DNA of 52,946 bases from JAADEM01 sp965371855 (GTDB lineage Bacteria; Bacteroidota; Bacteroidia; Bacteroidales; Marinilabiliaceae). The notes under the pieces are model-generated. The model was not told where the DNA came from. It worked only from the letters and a program-made list of their open reading frames with translations, and did not search any database. The position numbers and the translations under genes are program-made. Positions 42,736-51,682 of the stretch are shown here, piece after piece. How positions within the stretch are numbered: the stretch's first letter is position 1; each line of letters starts with the position of its first letter. The stretch is from positions 1 to 52,946 of the forward strand of contig CBDUZZ010000032.1 in NCBI GenBank assembly GCA_965371855.1. The letters run 5' to 3'.

Positions 42736-42819
42736 AGGAATGACCTCTGGGAGGGAAAAGGGGAAAGAAGCAAAATTGAATCGATTTTAATAATACTATC
42801 TGCAAATATTTAACAGAAA

Positions 42820-43659
42820 ATGAATAGAGTATTGGTATTGTTGCTAGTTGGTTTGATGGTTGTCTCTTGTAATTATCAAAGGCAAAAGAGGCAATGCTCA
42901 ACAAAAGGGTTGAGAGTTATATCGCTTGTGCCATCGTTGACAAAAGAACTTGTAGAGTTGGGCATGACAGATAATATTGTTGGTGCAACTTCATATTGCG
43001 AAATATCAAAACAAAATAGAGATTTGATAATTGGAAGTGCAGTTCAAATAAACATGGAAAAGGTTTTACTTTTAAAGCCCGATGTTGTTTTTGCCGGAGG
43101 ATTGACTAAAGTTAGTTATATAGAATCTTTGAAGAAAGAGGGGATTAAAGTTTATAAGTTTTTAAACCCAAAGTCGTATGATGAGATCTGTGGCGATTTT
43201 ATTAAGATGGGAAAAATATTGGGAAGAGAACACGTAGCAAAAAGTATTGTCTCTAATTCTCGTGCCAAACTGGATAGTATTTGTAAGTTGATACCGATAA
43301 GAAAACTAAAACTAAAATTCTTTTTTCAAATAGGTGCAGTTCCCATTTACACAGTTATAAAAAACACCTTTATGGATGATTATATAACTTTTGTCGGATG
43401 TGAGAATATAGCTTTTGACTTAAAAATGGGAACAATGTCACGTGAGAGTGTACTAAGGCGAAATCCGGATGTTATATGTATTGCAACTATGGGAATTGTG
43501 GGAGATAATGAAAAATTAATATGGGAAAGTTATAAGGAGTTAAGTGCAACTGTTAATAAGAAGATTTTTATAATCGATTCCGATATCGCTTGTTCACCAA
43601 CGGTATTGTCCTTTGTTAAAACTCTTGAACAGATAATACATAAGGTATATAGAGGATAA
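42820..43659 (+). CDS. btuF: Cobalamin substrate-binding lipoprotein (BtuF-like, copy 2)
   Basis: 279 aa, the same length as the copy at 32955 and clearly paralogous: both have RVISLVPSLT/RIISLAPSIT, NIVGATSYC, KVLLLKPD, NTFM-DYI-F-GCENI and IATMGIVGD. The lipobox is MVVSC. The N-terminal linker (NYQRQKRQCSTKG) is basic and contains an extra Cys, unlike the Ser/Asn linker of copy 1. This copy is inside the riboswitch-controlled operon but has no permease or ATPase next to it, so it presumably uses BtuCD encoded at 33.8-35.7 kb. Confidence 0.85.
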   Translation: MNRVLVLLLVGLMVVSCNYQRQKRQCSTKGLRVISLVPSLTKELVELGMTDNIVGATSYCEISKQNRDLIIGSAVQINMEKVLLLKPDVVFAGGLTKVSYIESLKKEGIKVYKFLNPKSYDEICGDFIKMGKILGREHVAKSIVSNSRAKLDSICKLIPIRKLKLKFFFQIGAVPIYTVIKNTFMDDYITFVGCENIAFDLKMGTMSRESVLRRNPDVICIATMGIVGDNEKLIWESYKELSATVNKKIFIIDSDIACSPTVLSFVKTLEQIIHKVYRG

Positions 43660-43718
43660 GGAATAAGAAATGGGTTGTTAAATAATGGATATTGTCAATA
43701 ATAAAGAAATATAATCGC

Positions 43719-44246
43719 ATGGAAAAGGGACTGATACATATATATACCGGTGATGGTAAAGGAAAAACAACAGCTACCGTTGGATTGTCGTTGCGTGCAA
43801 TAGGGCATGGTTTAAAAGTGTGCTATGCTAATTTTAACAAAGCAGAAGGAACATACGTAAATACTGAAGTTGATATTTTGAAAAAACTTGGAGCGAAAAT
43901 TATTATCGGTACCAGTCAACATCCTACTTTCAATAGTCGTGTTAGTTCCGAAGAACAGTCGGAACTGACTCATAATTCCCTAAAAAATATAGATGAAGTA
44001 ATACATGATGATAATTTCGATATGTTGCTTCTTGATGAGATTTTAATTTCGGTGCGAGACGGTTTTCTTAAAGAAGATACTCTTATTAATTTTATTCGGC
44101 ATAAACCACAGGGATTGGAACTGGTAATGACAGGCAGGGGAGCTACTGAAAAAATTATAGCGCTTGCAGATTATGTGAGTGAGATAAATGCAATTAAGCA
44201 CCCTTTTAATGAGGGGATATTGGGCAGAGAGGGAATTGAGTTTTGA
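43719..44246 (+). CDS. cobO: Cob(I)yrinic acid a,c-diamide adenosyltransferase (CobO/BtuR type)
   Basis: 175 aa from the ATG at 43719 (MEKGLIHIYTGDGKGKTTA); a TTG at 43692 is less likely. The P-loop TGDGKGKTTATVGLSLRA is diagnostic of the CobA/CobO/BtuR class. LLDEILISVRDGFL and ELVMTGRGA complete it. It attaches the 5'-deoxyadenosyl group to cob(I)alamin or precursors. The Cys-Tyr-Ala-Asn-Phe-Asn segment replaces the usual V-x-Q-F-x-K after strand 2, a mild deviation seen in Bacteroidota forms. Confidence 0.88.
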   Translation: MEKGLIHIYTGDGKGKTTATVGLSLRAIGHGLKVCYANFNKAEGTYVNTEVDILKKLGAKIIIGTSQHPTFNSRVSSEEQSELTHNSLKNIDEVIHDDNFDMLLLDEILISVRDGFLKEDTLINFIRHKPQGLELVMTGRGATEKIIALADYVSEINAIKHPFNEGILGREGIEF

Positions 44247-44309
44247 AGTAATAAGCATAAAATAATTTGTGTTAATCAGTGTAATTCGCGGTTAATAAAT
44301 TATACATAT

Positions 44310-45314
44310 ATGAAACTACAAGAACAATTACAACGAAAAATAGATATGAAAACCAAGCCGTTAGGTTCGCTTGGTAAACTGGAGCAAATAGCGCTGAAAT
44401 TAGGGCTTAATCAAAACACCTTGTCTCCTGAGTTAAAAAATCCGGCTCATATTGTTTTTGCCGGAGATCATGGTTTGGCTGACGAAGGAGTAAGTTCCTT
44501 TCCGAAGGAAGTAACGGCTCAAATGGTATTGAACTTTATGAATGGAGGTGCAGCTATTAATGTATTTTGTAGCCAACATAATATTAACCTGAAGGTTGTG
44601 GATGCCGGTGTTGATTTTGATTTTCAGGATGCATCAGTATTAATAAAAGCAAAACTGGGACGGGGAACTAAAAATATACTTAAAGAGCCGGCAATGACGG
44701 TGGAGCTTTGTAGTAAGGCCATTGAAAAAGGTAGGGGTATTGTTGATAATGAGTATAATACCGGTTGCAATATCATCAGTTTCGGAGAGATGGGTATTGG
44801 GAATACTTCATCGGCTTCGTTACTGTTAAACAAATATACAGGTTTGCCAATTGAAGATTGCACTGGGCGTGGTACAGGTCATGATGATGAGGGATTAAAA
44901 AGAAAAATTGAGATACTAAAAGTAGCGGCAGCAAAATATGACATTAGCGATCCGGTTGAAATACTTGCTACTTATGGAGGTTTTGAAATTGCTATGATGA
45001 CAGGTGCTATGTTACAAGCAAAAAAGCATGGCATGACTACTCTTGTTGACGGTTTTATTACCACCGCGGCACTGCTGGCTGCATATAAAATGGATAACAC
45101 AGTTATTGAAAATTGTATCTTTTGTCACTATTCACAAGAAAAAGCTCATACATATATGCTTGAATATTTGAATGTAGAGGCTTTAGTTGATTTGAAAATG
45201 CGATTGGGTGAAGGTACAGGAGCGGTTGTTACATATCCGCTAATACAGTCTGCTGTTCTGTTTCTTAACGAAATGGCTAGTTTTGATGATGCAGGTGTTT
45301 CAAATAAAGATTAA
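44310..45314 (+). CDS. cobT: Nicotinate-nucleotide--dimethylbenzimidazole phosphoribosyltransferase
   Basis: A 334-aa enzyme making alpha-ribazole phosphate from a lower-ligand base and nicotinate mononucleotide. KTKPLGSLGKLE, VFAGDHGLADEGVSSFPKEVT, GEMGIGNTSSAS and the catalytic Glu in LGEGTGAV (about residue 301; Glu317 in Salmonella) are present. VDGFITTAALLAAY is the substrate loop. An upstream GTGTTAATCAGTGTAATTCG-like sequence (about 44270-44290) is a dispersed-repeat type. Base specificity cannot be told from sequence here. Confidence 0.95.
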   Translation: MKLQEQLQRKIDMKTKPLGSLGKLEQIALKLGLNQNTLSPELKNPAHIVFAGDHGLADEGVSSFPKEVTAQMVLNFMNGGAAINVFCSQHNINLKVVDAGVDFDFQDASVLIKAKLGRGTKNILKEPAMTVELCSKAIEKGRGIVDNEYNTGCNIISFGEMGIGNTSSASLLLNKYTGLPIEDCTGRGTGHDDEGLKRKIEILKVAAAKYDISDPVEILATYGGFEIAMMTGAMLQAKKHGMTTLVDGFITTAALLAAYKMDNTVIENCIFCHYSQEKAHTYMLEYLNVEALVDLKMRLGEGTGAVVTYPLIQSAVLFLNEMASFDDAGVSNKD

Positions 45315-45351
45315 CTTTATTCTCTGTTATTGATACGATAAACCCAAAAAT

Positions 45352-46113
45352 TTGAGAAACGAACTTAAAATATTTTTTACAGCACTGATGTTTTACACTC
45401 GAATACCGGTGCCCAAAAGCACAGGTTATTCGCCTGAGAACCTTAATAAAGCTACGAGGTATTTTCCGCTTGTCGGGATTATAGTTGGTAGTTTTGGTGC
45501 ATTGGTATTTTTAGGGGTGTCTCTGATATTGCCTAAAGATATTGCAATTGTTGCAAGTATAATCCTTCAGATACTTCTTACCGGGGCATTTCACGAAGAT
45601 GCTTTGGCCGATTTTTGTGACGGTTTTGGCGGAGGTTATACCAAAGATCGTATTTTGTCAATAATGAAAGACAGCCGCATTGGTACGTATGGAGCAGTAG
45701 GTTTGGTTATGTTGTTATTAACAAAGTTCTTGTTACTTTCTGAAATGAGCATAGCTCAAATTCCCATTGTTATGATAGTCGCCCATGCCGTTAGTCGTGT
45801 AAACCCGGTTATTCTGATCTTTAGTTCAACTTATGTTTCAGAAACAGACACAAGTAAATCAAAACCTATTGGTCAGAAAAGTTCGCTCACAACTCTTGTT
45901 ATTGCCCTGTTTTTGGGGATGTTACCTCTGGTGTTTGTTTCACCTGTTCTGATTATTCCGGTAGTTTTTTTCTTGTTGATAATTTTTATCTGGTTCAGGT
46001 ATTATATTCATAAACATATTGATGGATATACAGGAGATATTTTGGGTACTCTGCAGCAGCTTTCCGAAATCGGTGTCTATTTGGCAGTTTTGATATCAGT
46101 ATCATGGATATGA
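45352..46113 (+). CDS. cobS: Adenosylcobinamide-GDP ribazoletransferase (cobalamin synthase)
   Basis: A 253-aa integral membrane enzyme joining AdoCbi-GDP and alpha-ribazole (phosphate). It uses a TTG start at 45352, supported by the family-typical N-terminus RNELKIFFTALMFYTRIPVPKS. The metal/substrate motif GAFHEDALADFCDGFGGG is intact and several hydrophobic helices follow. It overlaps cobC by 10 bp, implying translational coupling. Confidence 0.93.
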   Translation: MRNELKIFFTALMFYTRIPVPKSTGYSPENLNKATRYFPLVGIIVGSFGALVFLGVSLILPKDIAIVASIILQILLTGAFHEDALADFCDGFGGGYTKDRILSIMKDSRIGTYGAVGLVMLLLTKFLLLSEMSIAQIPIVMIVAHAVSRVNPVILIFSSTYVSETDTSKSKPIGQKSSLTTLVIALFLGMLPLVFVSPVLIIPVVFFLLIIFIWFRYYIHKHIDGYTGDILGTLQQLSEIGVYLAVLISVSWI

Positions 46114-46649
46114 CACTCTATTTATTAAGGCATACCAGTGTCGATTGTACCCCGGGTATCTGTTACGGGCAAACTGATGTTAAGTTGAAAGATACCTTTG
46201 ATTCAGAAATGAATTATGTTGCAGACAAATTGAAAAACATTACTTTCAGCCGTATCTATTCAAGCCCGCTTACTCGCTGTGTTAATCTGGTTAAGGCCGT
46301 TGCCCCTGCTGGAATTCGTGCAGAGCAGGATCACAGACTTAAAGAACTTGATTTCGGAGAGTGGGAAATGAAATATTGGGATGAAATTAGCAAAACGAGA
46401 GAAGCGAAATTATGGTTTAACGATTATGTTAATACACCATGTCCCGGAGGCGAATCATATATGAATCTGATTGGCAGGGTAGAAGGTTTTCTTGCTGATT
46501 TGAAAAAAAAGCACTCAACAGGCAATATTCTGATTGTTACTCATGCCGGTGTTATCCATGCTTTTCACTCTATACTGAATAACATTCAACCGCCTGATGC
46601 ATTCCGGTTGAAAATTGATTATGGTGATTTTGTTGTTTTCCCTGTTTGA
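46104..46649 (+). CDS. cobC: Alpha-ribazole phosphatase
   Basis: A 181-aa histidine-phosphatase-superfamily enzyme. LYLLRHTSVDC carries the RH-T core with nucleophilic His10, SSPLTRC the second Arg, LKELDFGEWE the third motif and VTHAGVIH the second catalytic His. It removes the 5' phosphate from alpha-ribazole-P or adenosylcobalamin-P. It is last in the riboswitch operon, and no terminator is obvious in the 141 bp after it. Confidence 0.9.
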   Translation: MDMTLYLLRHTSVDCTPGICYGQTDVKLKDTFDSEMNYVADKLKNITFSRIYSSPLTRCVNLVKAVAPAGIRAEQDHRLKELDFGEWEMKYWDEISKTREAKLWFNDYVNTPCPGGESYMNLIGRVEGFLADLKKKHSTGNILIVTHAGVIHAFHSILNNIQPPDAFRLKIDYGDFVVFPV

Positions 46650-46790
46650 CCTATCGGTTTTTGGTATGGTGTCGTGCGGGATTACGAGGCGATTTCCTAT
46701 CAATTTATACTGTTCCTTTTTACGAGCCACAAACCTTCGGAAACCACTAAAACCCACATGCACTATACCATGTGGCAGCAAACAATTTTA

Positions 46791-47405
46791 TTATTCAAGT
46801 TCAAATTTATTTAATTCGTCCATAAAATCATTTACATTTCTAAGCTTATTTGAATACCAGTGCTTGTAAATCCATATAATAATTGGATAAAATAATGCCA
46901 TTGCACCTACAAATGCAATTGAGTACCTGTCCCAATGTTCTAAAATATCAAATCCTCTTAAACCCATTGTTAAAATTGGTGCGGCAACAATAAAAAACAC
47001 TGGAAACAATATGAATTCAATTTTCTTACACTTCAAGTATAATGTATCAAATTTCATTAAAGACTTTTGCAAATCTACGATAGGTGCTTTATAATAATCA
47101 ATGTTAGATAATATCTTTAACTTTTTATAGGCTCCAATTAATGCCAAAGTAAAAATCATTGATGTTAATATTCCAGAAGTGAGTAGCTCTATTCTATTGG
47201 CATATTTATAAGTAGTTGCAATAATAAAAATCATAAAGATACCTCCAATTATTAAAGACACTAACTCATAAGCAAAAGGTGCATTCATCTCTTTTTTTGA
47301 CTTATCCAGATTCATCGTTCTTAATAATTGTTCATTAAGTTTTAAGTTCTCATTTAACTTTTTATCGTATTGAGCCCACGCTTGTTGTAAATCGTCTATT
47401 TCCAT
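46791..47405 (-). CDS. Membrane protein partnered with an ECF sigma factor (possible anti-sigma)
   Basis: 204 aa. The cytoplasmic N-terminus MEIDDLQQAWAQYDKKLNENLKLNEQLLR is a charged amphipathic helix, followed by four hydrophobic helices (about residues 45-65, 75-95, 130-152 and 160-182). It lacks the zinc-binding H-x3-C-x2-C anti-sigma signature. It starts 11 bp after the sigma-factor gene in the same direction, an arrangement typical of sigma/regulator pairs. An anti-sigma role is inferred from context only. Confidence 0.65.
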   Translation of the reverse strand: MEIDDLQQAWAQYDKKLNENLKLNEQLLRTMNLDKSKKEMNAPFAYELVSLIIGGIFMIFIIATTYKYANRIELLTSGILTSMIFTLALIGAYKKLKILSNIDYYKAPIVDLQKSLMKFDTLYLKCKKIEFILFPVFFIVAAPILTMGLRGFDILEHWDRYSIAFVGAMALFYPIIIWIYKHWYSNKLRNVNDFMDELNKFELE

Positions 47406-47416
47406 GATTTTGAATT

Positions 47417-47926
47417 TTAATAGTTACTAATCTGTTTTTTTAAGGATTTTTTAATTCTATTAATCTTTGTAGCTACATTTGATTCTGATATTCCAAGAAT
47501 TGCGGAAATCTCGCTATGTTTTTGATTATCCAGGTACAATAGAACAAGAGCTTTATCCATTTTACTTTGACGCTCAATTATTTTATAAAGAACCGAAATC
47601 TTTTCATCAATTTGATAATCATATTCAATATCAGGAATGGAAATTATAGACGTATCAATATCTACTTTTCTAACACTTTGCTTACTGTTTTTTCTATAAT
47701 ATGAAATTGCAGTATTTAATGCAATTTTATACATCCAAGTAGTAATTTTGACACGTCCATCAAACCTCTTGAATGATTGCCACAGCTGCATTAATATCTC
47801 TTGCTCCAAATCCTTTTTAATTTCTTGGTCGGAACAATAAGAATTGCAAATCTTGTAAATTAGATTCTGATTTGCTGTGATAATCTGTACGAATTTTTCC
47901 TTTTCCACATTAGAATTTTTAATCAT
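47417..47926 (-). CDS. ECF-type RNA polymerase sigma factor
   Basis: 169 aa. Region 2: ANQNLIYKICNSYCSDQEIKKDLEQEILMQLW, with FDGRVKITTWMYKIALNTAISYYRK for 2.3/2.4. Region 4: MDKALVLLYLDNQKHSEISAILGISESNVATKINRIKKSLKK forms the helix-turn-helix. The length is normal for an ECF factor. It lies between the cobC end and the cobQ-cobD-cbiB operon but does not appear to be part of either; its targets are unknown. Confidence 0.9.
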   Translation of the reverse strand: MIKNSNVEKEKFVQIITANQNLIYKICNSYCSDQEIKKDLEQEILMQLWQSFKRFDGRVKITTWMYKIALNTAISYYRKNSKQSVRKVDIDTSIISIPDIEYDYQIDEKISVLYKIIERQSKMDKALVLLYLDNQKHSEISAILGISESNVATKINRIKKSLKKQISNY

Positions 47927-48007
47927 TTATTACATTATTCGCAGAATTGGAAAAATATCACACAATTCTCAATTTATTTTTTGCACGATGCCTATCGAAA
48001 TTATTTG

Positions 48008-48949
48008 CTAACTGAATATTATAGCGTATATAATGAGTATGTAAATTATTATAAAACTTATAGTTGTTACAAAATTTATAACGCAAGATTTGTTTATGTC
48101 CTTGCTGGTAATTTCTCTGTTGTCTGTTCCTATGTAGGGTTTTTCTACAATCTTATTGTGATAAATGTTCGGGCCTCCAAAACGGCAGTTTAGTATTCCT
48201 GCCAGAGCAGCTTCCGGATAACCGGCATTAGGGCTTGAGTGTTTGTTGCCATATTTGAAAATGAATTTGAAACCTCTTTTGCTAAGTGTAATAGTAACCA
48301 TTAGCAAAGCAGTAATGCGTGCAGGAATGAAATTTAGAATATCGTCAAGTTTAGCGGCAGCAAAACCAAAATTCTTGTATCGTCTGTTTTTATATCCAAT
48401 CATCGAGTCGAGAGTGTTTACCATTTTATATGTCATCATTAGTGGTACACCCCCAATGGCATAGTAAAACAGAGGTGCAATAACACCATCGCTTAAGTTT
48501 TCTGCAAGTGTTTCCAGAACAGCAGTTCTTATCTGATTTTCAGATAACTTCTCTGTGTCGCGTCCTACTATATAACTTAACTGTTTACGTCCTGCTGTTA
48601 ATCCACTGGTCGAGAGAGTTCGTTTCACTTTTAAAGCCTCTGTGATAAGGCTTCTGTTTGCCAGTCCATAAAAAACAAACAAGCCGGAGAATATCATGTA
48701 AGCATAATCAATATGTTGTAGCTTAATAAGAATTAAAAAGAAAATGCTGAACGTAGTGGTAGTTAAAATTAGTGTGGTAATTAATCCTTTTAGTTTTAAA
48801 TTTATACCGGAGTTAAGATGCTTTTCGAATAGAGTTATCGTTCGGCCAAACAGTCGTATAGGGTGAGGAAGCCAGCGGGGGTCGCCCAGTAGCGTATCAA
48901 GAAGGATGCCGATTATCAATGGAATTACAGCATTTGAAAATTCATTCAT
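48008..48949 (-). CDS. cbiB: Adenosylcobinamide-phosphate synthase
   Basis: A 313-aa membrane protein attaching aminopropanol phosphate to adenosylcobyric acid. GILLDTLLGDPRWLPHPIRLFGR is the classic N-terminal motif, and then SYIVGRDTEKLSENQIRTAVLETLAENLSDGVIAPLFYYA-like and PNAGYPEAALAGILNCRFGG segments. Its start overlaps the end of the cobD-like gene by 8 bp. It is last in a cobQ-cobD-cbiB operon. Confidence 0.93.
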   Translation of the reverse strand: MNEFSNAVIPLIIGILLDTLLGDPRWLPHPIRLFGRTITLFEKHLNSGINLKLKGLITTLILTTTTFSIFFLILIKLQHIDYAYMIFSGLFVFYGLANRSLITEALKVKRTLSTSGLTAGRKQLSYIVGRDTEKLSENQIRTAVLETLAENLSDGVIAPLFYYAIGGVPLMMTYKMVNTLDSMIGYKNRRYKNFGFAAAKLDDILNFIPARITALLMVTITLSKRGFKFIFKYGNKHSSPNAGYPEAALAGILNCRFGGPNIYHNKIVEKPYIGTDNREITSKDINKSCVINFVTTISFIIIYILIIYAIIFS

Positions 48950-49976
48950 TATTGATATTATTTAACCACTCTTTTATTCCCTGAATAAGAAGTTTATTGT
49001 TTTGTGGTGTTTGTACGGCAATACGAAAATATGACGAATCAAGTCCGCGAAAGTTCGAAGCATCACGAATTAGCAGTTTATACCTGTTAGTAAGGAATTG
49101 TTTTAAATGTGCTGCATTACCTTTTTCTAATTTTATCAATATATAGTTGCAATTTGTTGGGGTAATCTTTAACCCCGGAATCTCTGCCAATTGATTTTGC
49201 AGAGTAGCACTCTCATGCAGTAAAGACTCTTTATTCGGCAATAGCTCATTGTAATGTTTTGTGATATAGAGGCCTGCCCGGATGGCTATTTCGTTAACGC
49301 TCCAGGGCATCTTTATTTTTCTGAGATTATTGATAATATTTTTTTCCGCTATTAGATATCCTAACCTGATTCCCGGTATGGCAAATGCTTTGGTGAAAGA
49401 CCGGACTATAATTAAGTTTTCACAGGTGTCTGTTATTTCTATTGATGATTCAGCACCTGCACATAACTCTATGTAAGCCTCATCTGTAACAAAAACAGAG
49501 TTGGGATATTTCTTACATAAATTCTGTATTTGATGTTGTTTGAATTGTGTGCCGTCAGGATTATTAGGATTCCCAATCCAAATCAACGATTGTGTATGGG
49601 CGAATGTAACTTTCTCAATCTCTTTGATGTTGTGGAAAACTAATCTGTGCTTGAATGTTTTGCAAGCGTCTTCGTATTCTGCAAAAGCAGGATAAAAAAT
49701 GGAGCTTTCACAATTTGAAAACAGTTGTGCTAAAAGATAAAATGCTTCGGTAGCTCCGTTAGTAACAAGTATGTTATGTTCAGATATATTATGCAGTTTT
49801 GCTATTTTAACTGCTAACTTTTTTGCATCGGGTTCAGGGTAGTGAGTTATTCTGTTTATGTTGTTTTTCAGATACTCTGATAACCCGGCAGAGAAACCTT
49901 TGTACCATATATTGGAACTGAAGTCAGCTATTATGTTGTTGTATTTGTATAAATCGTTTCCGTGTCCGTGAATCAT
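48942..49976 (-). CDS. cobD: L-threonine-O-3-phosphate decarboxylase (CobD-type aminotransferase fold)
   Basis: A 344-aa class I/II PLP enzyme that decarboxylates threonine phosphate to (R)-1-amino-2-propanol phosphate. HGHGNDLYKYNNIIADFSSNI is the CobD-like N-terminus, and then YPEPDAKKLA, VTNGATEAFYLLAQLF, WIGNPNNPDGT, TDEAYIEL and PLP Lys in RSFTKAFAIPGIRLGYL. Histidinol-phosphate aminotransferase is the main alternative by fold, but the HG-G-N opening and position between cobQ and cbiB support CobD. Its ATG overlaps the cobQ stop as ATGA. Confidence 0.9.
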   Translation of the reverse strand: MIHGHGNDLYKYNNIIADFSSNIWYKGFSAGLSEYLKNNINRITHYPEPDAKKLAVKIAKLHNISEHNILVTNGATEAFYLLAQLFSNCESSIFYPAFAEYEDACKTFKHRLVFHNIKEIEKVTFAHTQSLIWIGNPNNPDGTQFKQHQIQNLCKKYPNSVFVTDEAYIELCAGAESSIEITDTCENLIIVRSFTKAFAIPGIRLGYLIAEKNIINNLRKIKMPWSVNEIAIRAGLYITKHYNELLPNKESLLHESATLQNQLAEIPGLKITPTNCNYILIKLEKGNAAHLKQFLTNRYKLLIRDASNFRGLDSSYFRIAVQTPQNNKLLIQGIKEWLNNINNE

Positions 49977-51451
49977 TTTATAAGTGTTTTATAAATATAT
50001 TCCATATCGGAATTGTTTCTAACCAAATCTGCCAGTTTATTGTATTGCAATTCTCTGAATTCATTGATATTAAATGTAGTTATTTCTTTGTCACCACGGA
50101 TTTTGATGATGCTATGAATAACCGGTATGTTGTCAAAAATGCCATGAATATATGTACCCCAGGTTTTTTCGTTTGAAAAATATCCATCGTGCTTTTTGTT
50201 GCCGATAATGCATACCGGAGATGATGATTCCGTTATAGTATCACCCATGTGTATCTCATATCCCCGGCAAATGTCTGTACCCTGCAAATAACGAAACTGA
50301 CATTGCTCAGTAGTTTTTTCCTGAGTAAGAGTGGTTTTAACAGGCAATATTCCCAATCCCGATATTGATTCTATATCTCCTTCAACATGTTGGGGGTCGT
50401 TAATTTCTATTCCTATCATTTGGTATCCACCGCAAATGCCATACACTGACTTGCCATTTTTGTGCGCTGTAAGAATTGCTTTAGCCAGGCCGGATTTTCG
50501 TAAATGCAGTAAGTCGGCAATAGTGTTTTTTGAACCGGGAATAATAATAATATCCGCATTTAAGATGTCATCTTCATCGTGGGTGTAAAAAAGTTGAACC
50601 TCAGGTATCTGTTCTAAGATATTAAAATCAGTAAAATTTGACATGTGTTTTAGCAGTACAACAGCAATATTTACTCTGTTTTTGTTTATGCTGTTTCTTT
50701 TTTTACTGAGAGTTACTGAATCTTCATCGTCAATAAAAATATCACGATAATAAGGTATAATACCTACCACCGGAATTCCTGTAAGTTGTTCCAGTATTTT
50801 TTTACCTTCTTCAAATAGTTTTATATCACCTCTGAATTTATTAATGATAATACCTTTAATCAATTTTCGTTCGTTAGGAGGCAATAGCTGGATTGTGCCG
50901 AAAACGCTGCCGAAAATTCCGCCACGGTCAATATCGGTAATTAAATATGTAGCAGCATTTGTTTCAAGAGCAATACGCATGTTAGTAATGTCCTTATCCC
51001 ATAAGTTTACTTCTGAGATGCTTCCGGCACCTTCAATAACAATGGGATTATATGTTTTTGCAAGTGATTGATATGCAGTGATAGCCTGTTGAAATAGCAT
51101 ATCTCTGTCAGTTTTCAAAAAATATTCTGATGCCGATTGGTTTCCGATTGGTTTGCCGTTAAGTACTACCTGCGATTTTTTATCCGATGTGGGTTTTAGT
51201 AAGATTGGATTCATCTCAACCTTGCACTCAATGCCACATGCTTCCGCCTGTACTGCTTGTGCCCTTCCTATCTCCAAACCGTCAGGAGTGGCATAACTGT
51301 TTAATGACATGTTTTGTGCTTTAAATGGTGCCGGCCGATATCCGTTTTGAAAAAAAATACGGCAAAAAGCTGCATTAATTATTGATTTTCCAACATCGGA
51401 TCCGGTACCTACAAACATTATTGGGTGTAGTTTATTTTTTATGTTAGTCAT
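49973..51451 (-). CDS. cobQ: Adenosylcobyric acid synthase (glutamine-hydrolysing)
   Basis: 492 aa from the Met at 51451 (MTNIKNKLHPIMFVGTG); a start at 51511 would add 20 residues. It amidates adenosylcobyrinic acid a,c-diamide. P-loop FVGTGSDVGKS, FKAQNMSLNSYATPDGLEIGRAQAVQAEAC-type block, VIEGAGSISEVNL, DIDRGGIFGS and the class I glutamine amidotransferase nucleophile in YGICGGYQMIG, with a C-terminal YIHGIFDN. It heads the cobQ-cobD-cbiB operon. No cobalamin riboswitch was found in the upstream gap 51452-51682. Confidence 0.94.
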   Translation of the reverse strand: MTNIKNKLHPIMFVGTGSDVGKSIINAAFCRIFFQNGYRPAPFKAQNMSLNSYATPDGLEIGRAQAVQAEACGIECKVEMNPILLKPTSDKKSQVVLNGKPIGNQSASEYFLKTDRDMLFQQAITAYQSLAKTYNPIVIEGAGSISEVNLWDKDITNMRIALETNAATYLITDIDRGGIFGSVFGTIQLLPPNERKLIKGIIINKFRGDIKLFEEGKKILEQLTGIPVVGIIPYYRDIFIDDEDSVTLSKKRNSINKNRVNIAVVLLKHMSNFTDFNILEQIPEVQLFYTHDEDDILNADIIIIPGSKNTIADLLHLRKSGLAKAILTAHKNGKSVYGICGGYQMIGIEINDPQHVEGDIESISGLGILPVKTTLTQEKTTEQCQFRYLQGTDICRGYEIHMGDTITESSSPVCIIGNKKHDGYFSNEKTWGTYIHGIFDNIPVIHSIIKIRGDKEITTFNINEFRELQYNKLADLVRNNSDMEYIYKTLIK

Positions 51452-51682
51452 GTGCTTTTGTGTATGGCTTTTCTGATGCTGAAAGATAATACCATTTGAT
51501 TTGTGCAACAAATTTTATGATAAAACTGATAGAATGATATGAAATGGTTTAGTAAAAAAATAAGTAATAAATTTCGTAGTAAGAAAAAACTTAGTAATAA
51601 TTATATCAGATGAAGGTTGTGGATGCTGGAGAGGGTTATGTGATAAAGGAGATTATTGGTTAAAGTGTTGATGAAGTTATCT

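Noticed and set aside
51610..51663. Short plus-strand frame (MKVVDAGEGYVIKEIIG) in the gap before DUF190
   Set aside because: Only 17 codons with no ribosome-binding site or recognisable partner; too weak to annotate.
51452..51682. Possible second cobalamin riboswitch upstream of cobQ
   Set aside because: No B12 box or GGGAA...GCCACTG core is present on either strand.
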